Positions 7,635-16,157 are shown, numbered from the stretch's first letter. The stretch is DNA of 64,000 nt from GCA-003244245 sp050699515 (GCA_050699515.1 JBOHFF010000101.1:1-64000); one strand, 5' to 3'. Numbers and translations: made by a program. Notes: generated by a model from the letters alone, not told the origin.

Positions 7635-8837
7635 CTATTCAGGAGGTAGCAAGCTGGGCTGCAGGATCCACGGTGGCAGGGGACCGGTGGGCTGCGGTGA
7701 GTCCTGGCCGGGCAATGGCCGCCATGGCTGCGGTTGCAAAGGTTGCGAGCCGGGATCACTCGGGTTGGTGAGTACCTTACCGGGATTCCGAGTGCCCGGA
7801 AGTTTCGGTTTGGTGCTTGGACCATTCTTGGTGGGAACCTGGACCGGGTTCCCCGAAGGTGGACGTAAGAGCAGGTTGGGTGGTGTCTCGACGATCGGTT
7901 GGCTCGCCTGCGGGGCCGGGAGCACATCCGGAAGCGGGACCACCGTGGAAGCGCCGTCCACCGGAACCGGATTGCAGGTTCCCCGGGCCGGCAACAGGCC
8001 GAGATCGTCACGGGTGCCAGTGGTGATCGTGGCACACTGAGATCGGTTATCCAGCGCGAGAGCCCTGGTCATGATCCGATCGAGCAGTGCCAGGGTACTG
8101 TCCAGCCGAGTGCCGGTCTGCAGCGGCAACACCACTCGAAGAGTGGCCAGCCTGGTTTTCTGTTGATCAGCCCAGGTGCGCAGGGCGGGCAAGCTGCTGG
8201 ACTCGCCAATGAGGGCGAGACCGGTGAGCAGTCGCGCGCCTGCGGTGGCATCCGAGTCGAAGTCGTCGAGAGCGCGCAGGAACTTGGTCTGCCCGATCGA
8301 CCAGCCGCCGACGGCATCGATCTGACTTGCCATGATCTTGATCTCATCAACCCGGGAGCTGGCGAACTCCAGGTGCTTGAGCGCCTTGGGCTGGTCACCG
8401 AAGGTAAATCCGAGCGCGGCGGACTCGGCGGTGCGCTTGACGCTGTACAACGCATCCCCTGGCAGCGCGTCGCGGGAGAGCAGCAGGCTCATCCCGGACA
8501 GCGACACCAGCAGGCACAACGCGGCGGCCGCCGCCACGACCAGCCGTCCCCGGGTCTGGTCCGGAACCCAGCGGCTCCGCCGGGGGACCCGCAAGGGCAG
8601 AACCGGACTGTTGCCCTCATGCACCACAGAGCCGAACTCCGACATCACCCGCCGACGCATCCGATCCCGTTCCGCAGGATCGGGACCGACGGATGCGCCG
8701 ACCTGGCGCAAGGTGGCGACCACGGTGAGCTCGCGATGCAGCGCGCGGTCGGCGACATCACACATACCACTGTCCGCAGCGCGGGCAAAAGCTTCCTGCT
8801 CTTGACCTTCGCTGGATCGTCCCCCGGATGTGCGCAT
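7635..8837 (-). CDS. DUF5667 membrane protein, probable anti-sigma partner of the adjacent ECF sigma factor (RsbN-like)
   Basis: About 400 aa. The N-terminal ~95 residues are cytoplasmic and charged. One transmembrane helix follows (RLVVAAAAALCLLVSLSG). The outer domain contains the DUF5667 core (LPGDALYSVKRTAES ... ASSRVDEIK), then a long Pro-rich tail (NPGKVLTNPSDPGSQP). It lies immediately downstream of the ECF sigma gene on the same strand. In Streptomyces a membrane protein next to BldN, RsbN, is its anti-sigma factor; the layout here suggests the same role, but I infer it from context. The ATG used may be preceded by a TTG start 45 bases upstream. Confidence 0.72.
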   Translation of the reverse strand: MRTSGGRSSEGQEQEAFARAADSGMCDVADRALHRELTVVATLRQVGASVGPDPAERDRMRRRVMSEFGSVVHEGNSPVLPLRVPRRSRWVPDQTRGRLVVAAAAALCLLVSLSGMSLLLSRDALPGDALYSVKRTAESAALGFTFGDQPKALKHLEFASSRVDEIKIMASQIDAVGGWSIGQTKFLRALDDFDSDATAGARLLTGLALIGESSSLPALRTWADQQKTRLATLRVVLPLQTGTRLDSTLALLDRIMTRALALDNRSQCATITTGTRDDLGLLPARGTCNPVPVDGASTVVPLPDVLPAPQASQPIVETPPNLLLRPPSGNPVQVPTKNGPSTKPKLPGTRNPGKVLTNPSDPGSQPLQPQPWRPLPGQDSPQPTGPLPPWILQPSLLPPE

Positions 8838-8970
8838 CGTCCTCACCGCCTTCGGGCCCTTGGGGTGTGTCCCCCGGAGCAACGAGCGGCGTGCCCGGTA
8901 GTTACGCCCGGCAGGCGCCGGTGGCGGGTGAATGTATCAAGGGTGATAGCACCGGAGGGGACTGTGATCG

Positions 8971-9636
8971 TCATCGCAGTCCTTCCGGTAGCAGCTGCGC
9001 CAGCCGGCGGACCGCGCGATGCTGCAACGCCTTGACCGCGCCCTCGTTGCGGCCCATCACCGCGGCCGTCTCCGAGACCGACAGGCCCTGCATGAAGCGC
9101 AGCATGATGCACTCCTGCTGATCCCTGCCCAACTGGGCGACGCAGCGCATGAGCTCGGTCGCGGTGGCCTCCTCGACCACCTCGTGCTCGGGTCCGCGGT
9201 CATCTGCGCTCGAATCGAGAATGTCGGCGGTGGTCATCTCCAGCCGGTACCGGCTGGACTTGACGTGGTCGAGGACCAGGTTACGCGCGATGGTGACGAA
9301 CCAGGCTCCCACGTCACGACCCTGGTAGCTGACCGAGGAGATCCGGCGCAGCGCACGCAGGAAGGTCTCGCTGGTGAGGTCCTCGGCCAGCGGTCGGTCA
9401 CCGACCCGGAACAGGACGAAACGGAAGACCACATCGACGTACCGGTCGTAGAGCTGACCGAAGGCGCTCTGATCACCCTGCTGGGCGGCCGCGACGAGCT
9501 CCCACGCGGCGGTGTCGACCTCTGGTCCGGCGGGCTCGGCGACGCCGGCGCTCCCCGCGGTCTGCTCCACGTTCGTGTCACTCGGATCTGGTGGACTCAG
9601 ATCCGAGCTCGGCGAGTGCGGGCGGGCGAACTTCAC
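8971..9636 (-). CDS. ECF RNA polymerase sigma factor, BldN-like
   Basis: 221 aa. After a ~40-residue acidic N-terminal extension come sigma region 2 (FGQLYDRYVDVVFRFVLFRV, then AEDLTSETFLRALRRI) and, after a linker, region 4 (CIMLRFMQGLSVSETAAVMG followed by a recognition helix ending RRLAQLLPEG). Streptomyces BldN also has an N-terminal extension, a neighbouring membrane anti-sigma (RsbN) and a location close to rex-hemA, so this is the likely counterpart, possibly governing aerial growth or surface proteins. That identity rests on context and architecture rather than alignment. The start is GTG. Confidence 0.8.
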   Translation of the reverse strand: MKFARPHSPSSDLSPPDPSDTNVEQTAGSAGVAEPAGPEVDTAAWELVAAAQQGDQSAFGQLYDRYVDVVFRFVLFRVGDRPLAEDLTSETFLRALRRISSVSYQGRDVGAWFVTIARNLVLDHVKSSRYRLEMTTADILDSSADDRGPEHEVVEEATATELMRCVAQLGRDQQECIMLRFMQGLSVSETAAVMGRNEGAVKALQHRAVRRLAQLLPEGLR

Positions 9637-9952
9637 GCGATCAGGCTCGACCTTCGAACAACAGGCTCGCCACGGTCCAACGCCGCCCGGGGTAGCTCGG
9701 CTCGAGAGTCACCCGCCCGGCAACGCACCATCGTGGATCGACCCCGGAGTTCTGAGGACCATCTTGGTTGCGGCATCAGCCACTCCTCGTTCGCTCGTGC
9801 CGACCGTCTCGGATGCACTCCTTGCCGTAAGGCGTGCGGAAGCATACGACGGCGACACGCTACGCGGTGCACCTCCTAGGCAGCGCACAGTAGGTAACTG
9901 GTGTACGCGGTCACCGACTGCTACCCGCCCAGCAGGTGGCGAGGAGGTGAAC
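9637..9952. other. Divergent intergenic region between sigma factor and glutaredoxin-like gene
   Basis: About 315 bases with no convincing gene. It must hold the promoter of the BldN-like gene (leftward) and that of the leader ORF/glutaredoxin/molybdoenzyme genes (rightward). I see no clear -35/-10 pair; only the strong AGGAGGTGA at its right end stands out. Confidence 0.4.
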
Positions 9953-10036
9953 ATGCCGTTTCAACTGGGATTACCGCTCCTCCGGGTCCCGGGAGGTGAC
10001 CGAGGTGGGAGGCTGAGCGGATGCGGCATGAGGTGA
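9953..10036 (+). CDS. Possible 27-aa leader peptide overlapping the glutaredoxin-like gene
   Basis: A short reading frame, MPFQLGLPLLRVPGGDRG followed by GRLSGCGMR. It is preceded by the best ribosome-binding sequence in the neighbourhood (GAGGAGGTGAAC directly before ATG). Its stop lies 16 bases inside the next gene, so ribosomes finishing it would be placed on that gene's start. It could be a translational-coupling leader. It could equally be chance. Confidence 0.35.
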   Translation: MPFQLGLPLLRVPGGDRGGRLSGCGMR

Positions 10037-10260
10037 TCTTGCTGGTGCGGGCGCAGTGCCAGGCGTGTGCCGCGGCCCGCGCGGACATCGAGCGCATCTG
10101 CGCCGAGTTGGACGTTGCGTGGCGCACCACCGATGTCGATACCGACCCCGAGCTTCGGGCCGAGTACGGCGACCGGGTGCCCGTGATCCTGCTCGACGGG
10201 CAGGAACACGGCTTCTGGACAGTGCAGGAGCAGCGGCTACGAGCTGCCCTGGGTCGGTAA
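10021..10260 (+). CDS. Glutaredoxin-family small thiol protein
   Basis: 79-aa thioredoxin-fold protein: VILLVRAQCQACAAARADIE with a CQAC redox pair at the end of strand 1, a cis-Pro region RVPVILLDG, and TDVDTDPELRAEYGD between them. It corresponds to Rv0508 and to glutaredoxin-like genes next to hemA in other actinobacteria. It may supply or reduce thiols in tetrapyrrole or redox-sensor biology. A GGGAGG sequence 9 bases upstream supports the ATG. Confidence 0.85.
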   Translation: MRHEVILLVRAQCQACAAARADIERICAELDVAWRTTDVDTDPELRAEYGDRVPVILLDGQEHGFWTVQEQRLRAALGR

Positions 10261-10322
10261 GCACTATCACGATCTGGTCTCTGGTTTGAACCTCACGCCC
10301 GTGGGTACCCGAACGGGCAGTC

Positions 10323-11858
10323 ATGACATCAACCCGCTTATCGGTTCCGGTGGCGGCCATGGTCGGCCTGCTGGCTATGGCCGCCGGGCTGGCCACGGGA
10401 CACCTGGTGGGTGGGCTCATCTCACCGAGCGCCTCGCCGTTCGTCGCGGTGGGCGCCACCGCGATAGACCTCACCCCGACCTGGCTCAAGGATTTCGCGG
10501 TCCGCTCCTTCGGCAGCTACGACAAGCTCGTTCTGCTCTCGGGCATGGCGCTGGTGATCGGCTTGATCGGCGTCGCCGCGGGGCTGGTGTCCCGGCGGTC
10601 CCGGACTCCGGGACTGATGCTGATCATCGTGCTCGGCGTCCTCGCCGCTGCCGCGGTGCTCTCCCGGCCCACCGCCGGTCCGGTCGACGTGCTCGCTCCG
10701 CTTGCGGGGCTGCTCGTCAGTGCTGGGACCTTCACTGCCCAGCACCGCTGGGGTCGGCTCAGCCTGCGGCCGGACGGGGAGGGGTCGGCGGGAGTGCCCC
10801 GCCGGACGCTGCTCGTCGGATCGGCTGCGGTCGCCGCCGGTGCCGGGATCGCCGTGGCCGGTGGCCAACTGCTGGCCGGGCGCGGTGGCGTCGAGGTCTC
10901 CCGCCAGGCGGTGGGGCGGATCGTGCCGGCAGTGCCCGCCCCACCGATCCCGGCCGGGGCCGACTTCGCCCAGGACGGTTCACCGAGCTTCATCACACCG
11001 AACCGGGACTTCTACCGCGTCGACGTCAACCTCACCCTGCCGCAGCTGCGGGCCGAGGACTGGCGGTTGCGCGTCCACGGGATGGTCGACCGGGAGGTCA
11101 CGCTCAGCTACGACGATCTGAGTGCGCGGCAGCTGATCGAACGGTCCGTGACGATGACCTGCGTGTCCAACGAGATCGGCGGGCCCTACCTGTCCACCTC
11201 GAACTTCACCGGCGTGCTGCTGGCTGACATCCTCGCCGAGGCCGGGGTGCGACCGGGCGCCGAGCAGGCGTTCACCACCAGCGTGGACGGCTGGACCTGC
11301 GGCACCCCGACCGCCACCCTCACCGATCCGGACCGGGGAGCCATGCTGGTGATCGGGATGAATCGGGAGCCGTTGCCGATCGAGCACGGCTTCCCCGTCC
11401 GGATGATCGTTCCGGGGCTCTACGGCTTCGTATCCGGCACAAAGTGGATCACTGATATGCAGCTCACCACCTTCGAGGCGCAACAGGCCTACTGGGCGCG
11501 GCGGGACTGGGGGAAGCGGGCGCCGATCAAGACGATGTCCCGGATCGACAGTCCCGGTGCGTTCGAGCGGGTCAGCCCCGACACCCCGATCACCGGCGTC
11601 GCCTGGGCGCAGACCCGAGGCATCGCCAAGGTCGAGGTACGTCTCGATCGCGGTGAGTGGCGACCCGCGGAGCTGTCCACTGAAGTCAACCTGGACACTT
11701 GGCGGATGTTCCGGCTGCGGGGGCGCTGGACGCCCGGTGCACACTCCGTCGAGGTCCGCGCAACGGACAAAAACGGATACACCCAGACCCAAGATCGGGC
11801 TGCGCCCATCCCGGATGGTGCCACTGGATGGCACTCGGTACAGTTCACCGTCCAATGA
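10323..11858 (+). CDS. Membrane-anchored molybdopterin oxidoreductase, sulfite-oxidase family
   Basis: 511 aa. The N-terminal ~185 residues hold four or five transmembrane segments (for example VAAMVGLLAMAAGLATG, LVLLSGMALVIGLIGVAAG, LMLIIVLGVLAAAAVL). The catalytic domain follows, with NRDFYRVDVNLTLP and the molybdenum-ligand cysteine C280 in SVTMTCVSNEIGG. A C-terminal dimerisation domain contains ITGVAWAQTRGIAKVEVRLD. Substrate unknown. The RRTLLVGSAAVAAGAG segment before the domain resembles a relic Tat signal turned into an internal helix, so the catalytic domain should be outside. It starts 62 bases after the glutaredoxin-like gene. Confidence 0.87.
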   Translation: MTSTRLSVPVAAMVGLLAMAAGLATGHLVGGLISPSASPFVAVGATAIDLTPTWLKDFAVRSFGSYDKLVLLSGMALVIGLIGVAAGLVSRRSRTPGLMLIIVLGVLAAAAVLSRPTAGPVDVLAPLAGLLVSAGTFTAQHRWGRLSLRPDGEGSAGVPRRTLLVGSAAVAAGAGIAVAGGQLLAGRGGVEVSRQAVGRIVPAVPAPPIPAGADFAQDGSPSFITPNRDFYRVDVNLTLPQLRAEDWRLRVHGMVDREVTLSYDDLSARQLIERSVTMTCVSNEIGGPYLSTSNFTGVLLADILAEAGVRPGAEQAFTTSVDGWTCGTPTATLTDPDRGAMLVIGMNREPLPIEHGFPVRMIVPGLYGFVSGTKWITDMQLTTFEAQQAYWARRDWGKRAPIKTMSRIDSPGAFERVSPDTPITGVAWAQTRGIAKVEVRLDRGEWRPAELSTEVNLDTWRMFRLRGRWTPGAHSVEVRATDKNGYTQTQDRAAPIPDGATGWHSVQFTVQ

Positions 11859-12005
11859 GTCTCTGTCCGATGAGGACGGGTCCGGTTCAGCGCAGATGTG
11901 TCCTATTCGTAATCTGACGCGGTGAACCCGACGTCGCGGATAACCGAAGTAATAAACCGTGAGGCCCGGATAGGCCGGGCATCCCGATGAGGAGTTGAGA
12001 TCGAG

Positions 12006-12689
12006 TTGAGGAAGATCCAGCGACTGGCCGTGGTCGGCGCCGCGGTGGCACTGACCGCCGTGGTTGGTGCCTGTAGTGCCTCTCAGGGCCCAGCCACCGA
12101 TAGTCAGGCCCCGGTCAACGAGCCGGCAGCCACGCCTAGCGTGGAGGCGGCGGCGCCCACGGGCAGTGGTGTCACGAAGATCAGTGACATCTTCGGACCG
12201 GCCTGCGATCAGGTGCCCAAGTCGGGCGAGGGCTCGGCGGCGGGCATGGTCGACGACCCGGTGGCCACCGCGGCGAGTAACAACCCACTGCTGACCACCC
12301 TGGTCAAGGCCGTGACCGCGGCAAACCTGGGGGACACCTTGAACAGTTCCCCGGCGCTGACCGTGTTCGCCCCGGCTGACCCGGCGTTCCAGGCATTGGA
12401 GGCGCAGAACCCGGGCATCCTCAAGGAGCTGACCACCGCTTCGGACGTGGCCTCGCCGAACAGCAAGCTGGCCAAGATCCTGACCTACCACGTGGTCGGC
12501 AAGCGTTACGATGCCGCGGGCATCGTCTCTGCGGGCTCACTGGACAGCCTGCAGGGCGCTAAGATCAACATTGGTGGTACCTCGGCGGCGCCGACCGTGA
12601 ACGGCGCAACGGTGCTGTGTGGCAACATTCCCACCCAGAACGCCACCGTGTTCGTGATCGGGCAGGTGTTGTCGCCGCCGGCTTCGTAA
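12006..12689 (+). CDS. Fasciclin-domain lipoprotein (MPT83/MPT70-like)
   Basis: 227 aa, starting at TTG by my reading. The signal peptide ends in lipobox VVGAC (LTAVVGACSASQG), so it should be diacylated on Cys22. After a Thr/Pro/Ala-rich linker comes one FAS1 domain: NNPLLTTLVKAVTAANLGDT, LTVFAPADPAFQALE, LAKILTYHVVGKR, and the final TVNGATVLCGNIPTQNATVFVIGQVL. Mycobacterial homologues are surface or secreted antigens. A strong hairpin terminator follows. No neighbour suggests a substrate. Confidence 0.88.
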   Translation: MRKIQRLAVVGAAVALTAVVGACSASQGPATDSQAPVNEPAATPSVEAAAPTGSGVTKISDIFGPACDQVPKSGEGSAAGMVDDPVATAASNNPLLTTLVKAVTAANLGDTLNSSPALTVFAPADPAFQALEAQNPGILKELTTASDVASPNSKLAKILTYHVVGKRYDAAGIVSAGSLDSLQGAKINIGGTSAAPTVNGATVLCGNIPTQNATVFVIGQVLSPPAS

Positions 12690-12743
12690 GGCTGCCGGCT
12701 TCCTCGGACTGGGTGGTTACGTCAGTCTGAGATGTGCGTTTAC

Positions 12744-12782
12744 ACGTCAGGGGCGGCTCCATCATGGAGCCGCCCCTGACGT
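12744..12782 (+). terminator. Perfect 17-bp stem-loop terminator
   Basis: ACGTCAGGGGCGGCTCC, five-base loop ATCAT, then the exact reverse complement. It lies 55 bases after the fasciclin gene stop and before the rex promoter. There is no U-run, as usual for actinobacteria. Confidence 0.85.
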
Positions 12783-13014
12783 ATGTCGTGAGACTCCTGG
12801 CGTCCACGCCCCCGATCGGTAACGATCTCATATATATCGACCAGATGCTCTTTTCGGTGGTTGAGCGGTAGGAGTCCGGCATTCGTCCTCCTCCTGGTGT
12901 CGATCGTTTCGGCGGAGATTGCTCAAGATAATTCGCACGCGTGAACCAAGATCATCCGGGTAGCATGGATCGGCGAGTTGAACAGGCGTGTCGCCGCCGT
13001 TGAAGATCGCGACT

Positions 13015-13043
13015 TTGTTCCTGCGTTCACAAGCGGCTACCGT
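13015..13043 (+). promoter_or_regulatory. Rex-type operator overlapping a candidate promoter for rex-hemACD
   Basis: TTGTTCCTGCGTTCACAA (13015-13032) matches the Streptomyces Rex operator TTGTGAANNNNTTCACAA at 11 of 14 fixed positions, with the right half perfect. The same bases supply a candidate -35 (TTGTTC). Seventeen bases later is TACCGT (13038-13043) as -10. Binding there would block polymerase. The site is 83 bases upstream of the rex start, fitting the autoregulation known for Streptomyces rex-hemACD. Element choice is inference. Confidence 0.65.
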
Positions 13044-13114
13044 GGACGCCTGCCAGGGCGACGGTGCCCAGCTCCCAGACCCGCTTGCCGGTGTGATCCG
13101 AGAGGAAGCCACGC

Positions 13115-13837
13115 GTGACGGTGCATCAGCACGGCCGCTACAGCACGCCTGTTGACGACCTGCCCTCGCGCGCCGTGCCCGAGGCTGCGGTCGGTCGCCT
13201 TGCCGTCTACCTGCGGGTACTCACCACGATGATCGAGCAGGGCGTCACCACGATGTCCAGTGAGGAGCTCGCCGGCGCGGCCGGGGTGAACTCAGCGACC
13301 CTGCGCAAGGACCTGTCCTACGTGGGTTCCTACGGCACCCGGGGGGTGGGTTACGACACGGCGCGGCTGGTGGAACACATCGAGCGTCTGCTCGGGCTCA
13401 CCCGGCACCACAGTGTCGCCGTGGTCGGTATCGGCAATCTCGGCCACGCGCTGGCCAACTACGGCGGCTTCCCGGACCGGGGCTTCCCGGTCACGGCGCT
13501 GTTCGACCTCGACGAGGACCTGATCGGGATCCCGGTCGGTGGCCTGCCCGTCGACCACGTCGAGGGCATTCCCGTGGTGTGCGCCGAGCGCGAGGTGACC
13601 ATCGGGGTGATCTGTACCCCGGCCGCCGCTGCGCAGTGGGTGTGTGACCTGCTGGTAGCCGGTGGTGTCCGGTGCATCCTCAACTTCGCTCCGGTGGTGT
13701 TGCAGGTGCCTGAGGACGTCGAGGTGCGTCGGGTGGATCTTGCGGTGGAGCTGCAGATCCTGTCGTTCTACCAGGCTCGCCGCTCCGACGGTCCGGGACC
13801 GGTGGCGCAGCCTGCTCCGATCGTGGTGGGCCGATGA
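13115..13837 (+). CDS. rex: Redox-sensing transcriptional repressor Rex
   Basis: 240 aa. The N-terminal winged helix has SEELAGAAGVNSATLRKDLSYVGSYGTRGVGYD, the signature of Rex. The NADH-sensing Rossmann domain has VAVVGIGNLGHALANYGGF, and the C-terminal swapped helix contains LAVELQILSFYQARR. Rex represses when NAD+ is high and releases DNA when NADH rises, linking respiration to gene expression. The GTG start fits family length. Its stop overlaps the hemA start (ATGA), so the repressor is co-translated with the haem genes it probably controls. Confidence 0.96.
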   Translation: MTVHQHGRYSTPVDDLPSRAVPEAAVGRLAVYLRVLTTMIEQGVTTMSSEELAGAAGVNSATLRKDLSYVGSYGTRGVGYDTARLVEHIERLLGLTRHHSVAVVGIGNLGHALANYGGFPDRGFPVTALFDLDEDLIGIPVGGLPVDHVEGIPVVCAEREVTIGVICTPAAAAQWVCDLLVAGGVRCILNFAPVVLQVPEDVEVRRVDLAVELQILSFYQARRSDGPGPVAQPAPIVVGR

Positions 13838-15192
13838 GTCTGGTGGTCGTCGGGTTGTCCCATCGCAGTGCGCCGGTCGGCGTGCTGGAGCGGGTTGCGG
13901 TGTCCGCTGCCGAAACCGGCAAGGTGCTGGCTCAACTGCTCGAACGCGAGCACATCGCCGAGGCACTGGTGTTGTCGACCTGCAATCGCGTCGAGGTCTA
14001 CGCGGTGGTGACCACCTTCCATGGTGGCTTGGCCGACATCACCGACGTGCTGGCCCGGCAGTCCGCGGTCGCCCTGGATGAGCTGTCGGACCACCTGTAC
14101 GTGCACTACGCGGCGGCTGGGGTGGAGCACCTGTTCTCGGTCGCCGCCGGACTCGACTCGATGGTCGTCGGGGAGCCCCAGATCCTTGGCCAACTGCGCG
14201 CCGCGTACGCCGATGCCGAGCAGGTCGGCACCATCGGGCGGACCCTGCACGAGGTCGTGCAGCAGGCGCTGCGGGTGGGCAAGCGGGTGCACACCGAGAC
14301 CGGCATCGATGCCGCAGGAGCCTCGGTGGTCTCCGAAGCCCTGTCCGCGGTGGCGGCCGAGTTCGCCGCCGCCGACGGTACGGGCCTTGCTGCCCGGCGG
14401 GTGCTGGTGCTCGGCGCCGGCTCCATGGGTGGCCTGGCCGCGGCCCAGCTGCGCCGGGCCGGAGTGGCCGAGATCGTGCTGGCCAACCGCACTCAGGCGA
14501 GCGCGCAGCGGCTTGCCGCGCTGTGCGAGGCCGAGGGCACCCCCGCCCGGGCCATCGCCCTGGAAGACCTCACCAGCGTGCTCGCCACCGTTGATCTGGT
14601 CATCTGCTGTACCGGTGCCACCGGCGCGGTGCTCAGCGTCGACCAGATCACCCAGGCCGGCCGACCCCTGGTGGTGTGTGACCTGGGGTTGCCCCGCAAC
14701 GTCGAGCCCGGCGTGGGTGAGGTACCCGGCATCGTCCTGCTGGATCTGAGCACCGTGGCGAACCGGCTGGAGCAGCGCAGCTCGGGAACCACCGCGGTCG
14801 GCGCTGCGCACTGCCTCATCACCCAGGAGGTGCGCGACTACCTGGCCACCCAGCGCGCCGCTGAGGTCACCCCGACGGTCGCCGCGTTGCGCAAACGCGC
14901 GGCCGAGGTGGTGGACGCGGAGCTGTTACGGCTGGAGGGTCGGTTGCCGCGTCTCGACGCCGCGGTGCGCGATGAGCTGGCCCGGACCGTGCGCCGGGTG
15001 GTGGACAAGCTGCTGCACGCCCCCACCGTGCGGGTCAAGCAGCTCGCCGAGTCCGGTGGCGGCGAGGCCTACGCGGACGCCCTGCGGGAGCTGTTCGAGC
15101 TCGACCCGCAGGCCGCGGCCGCCATCGCCGCGCCGATCCGTCCGCCAGCCGACCCCGACCCTTCCCCAGCCGACCGTTCTGGAGTCCAGTGA
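13834..15192 (+). CDS. hemA: Glutamyl-tRNA reductase HemA
   Basis: 452 aa, first committed step of C5-pathway tetrapyrrole synthesis (glutamyl-tRNA to glutamate-1-semialdehyde). The catalytic cysteine is C50 in LVLSTCNRVEVYAVV. The NADPH domain has VLVLGAGSMGGLAAAQL, and VCDLGLPRNVEPGV precedes the C-terminal dimerisation helices. EPQILGQLRAAY is the family signature block. The start overlaps rex by four bases and the end overlaps hemC by one. Confidence 0.97.
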   Translation: MSLVVVGLSHRSAPVGVLERVAVSAAETGKVLAQLLEREHIAEALVLSTCNRVEVYAVVTTFHGGLADITDVLARQSAVALDELSDHLYVHYAAAGVEHLFSVAAGLDSMVVGEPQILGQLRAAYADAEQVGTIGRTLHEVVQQALRVGKRVHTETGIDAAGASVVSEALSAVAAEFAAADGTGLAARRVLVLGAGSMGGLAAAQLRRAGVAEIVLANRTQASAQRLAALCEAEGTPARAIALEDLTSVLATVDLVICCTGATGAVLSVDQITQAGRPLVVCDLGLPRNVEPGVGEVPGIVLLDLSTVANRLEQRSSGTTAVGAAHCLITQEVRDYLATQRAAEVTPTVAALRKRAAEVVDAELLRLEGRLPRLDAAVRDELARTVRRVVDKLLHAPTVRVKQLAESGGGEAYADALRELFELDPQAAAAIAAPIRPPADPDPSPADRSGVQ

Positions 15193-16157
15193 TGGGCGCG
15201 CTGATGCTGGGGACCCGGGGCAGCGCGTTGGCGCTGGTCCAGACCGAGTGGGTGGCCCGTCGGCTGCGGATCGCGGGTGCCACGGTGCAGGCGGTGCCGG
15301 TGCCCGCGAGCGGCGACGCCTACTCGGCGTTGCGGGACGCCCTGGTGGCAGGCGAGATCGACGTGGCGGTGCACTCCTACAAGGATCTGCCGGTCGAGGC
15401 GGATCCGCGAGTGGCCGTCGCCGCAGTGCCGGAACGGGCGGATCCGCGTGATGCGCTGGTGGCCCGGGATGGGATGGTGCTGGGCGAGTTGCCTGCCGGG
15501 GCGGTGCTCGGCACCAGCTCGCCGCGACGGGGCAGCCAATTGCGGGCGCTGGGCCTGGGACTGCAGGTGGTGCCGATCCGCGGCAACGTCGACTCGCGGA
15601 TCCGCCGGGTCCGCGACGGGGAGCTTGATGGTGTGGTGATCGCCGCTGCCGGGTTGGCCCGGCTAGGCCGGCTTGCGGAGGCCACCGAACTGCTCGACCC
15701 GTTGCAGATGTTGCCTGCGCCCGGGCAGGGAGCGCTGGCCTGTGAGTGCCGGGCTGCGGATCTGGACACCGAGCATCTGCTGGGCACCGCGCTCGACGAC
15801 GCGGGGGTGCGGGCCGCGGTCGCTGCCGAGCGAGCGTTGCTCGCCGCGGTGGTGCAGGGCGGTGGCGCCGCGGTCGGGGCGCTCGCCGACGTCGTCGAGG
15901 ACTTGGATGACGAGGGTCGGGTCGTGCTGCGGTTGTTCCTGCGGGGGGTCCTCGCCACCGTGGACGGCGATCTGCACCGGTCGTCCGCTACTGCGCCGTA
16001 CTCCGCAGCGTCTGATTCTGTTGGGGAGCCAACCGATGCCGAGAAGCTCGGCCGTCAGGTGGCGGCTGAGTTGCTGGATCTGGCGGCAGGCGCGCTGGGT
16101 GAGACACCCAGCGCTGCGCGACCAGGTCCGAGGCCTGAGTGGGAAACGAGTGGGTAA
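15192..16157 (+). CDS. hemC: Porphobilinogen deaminase HemC, lacking the cofactor cysteine
   Basis: 321 aa, full length. Typical blocks are LGTRGSALALVQTEW, VAVHSYKDLPVE (catalytic D65), TSSPRRGSQLRALG, VPIRGNVDSRIRRV and LPAPGQGALACE. In homologues the dipyrromethane cofactor is attached to the cysteine of a GC-(x)-AP-VGA motif in domain 3. Here the segment reads VVQGGGAAVGALADVVED, with G224 (codon GGT, 15861-15863) aligned to that Cys and Ala in place of the Pro. I checked the bases and no frameshift is involved. The enzyme should not be able to prime by the known mechanism. ATG overlaps the hemA stop (TGATG); a GTG one codon upstream is possible. Confidence 0.93.
   Translation: MGALMLGTRGSALALVQTEWVARRLRIAGATVQAVPVPASGDAYSALRDALVAGEIDVAVHSYKDLPVEADPRVAVAAVPERADPRDALVARDGMVLGELPAGAVLGTSSPRRGSQLRALGLGLQVVPIRGNVDSRIRRVRDGELDGVVIAAAGLARLGRLAEATELLDPLQMLPAPGQGALACECRAADLDTEHLLGTALDDAGVRAAVAAERALLAAVVQGGGAAVGALADVVEDLDDEGRVVLRLFLRGVLATVDGDLHRSSATAPYSAASDSVGEPTDAEKLGRQVAAELLDLAAGALGETPSAARPGPRPEWETSG

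Noticed and set aside
10980..12491. 503-codon frame on the minus strand
   Set aside because: Covers two unrelated real genes (molybdoenzyme and fasciclin lipoprotein) in antisense; low-complexity product.
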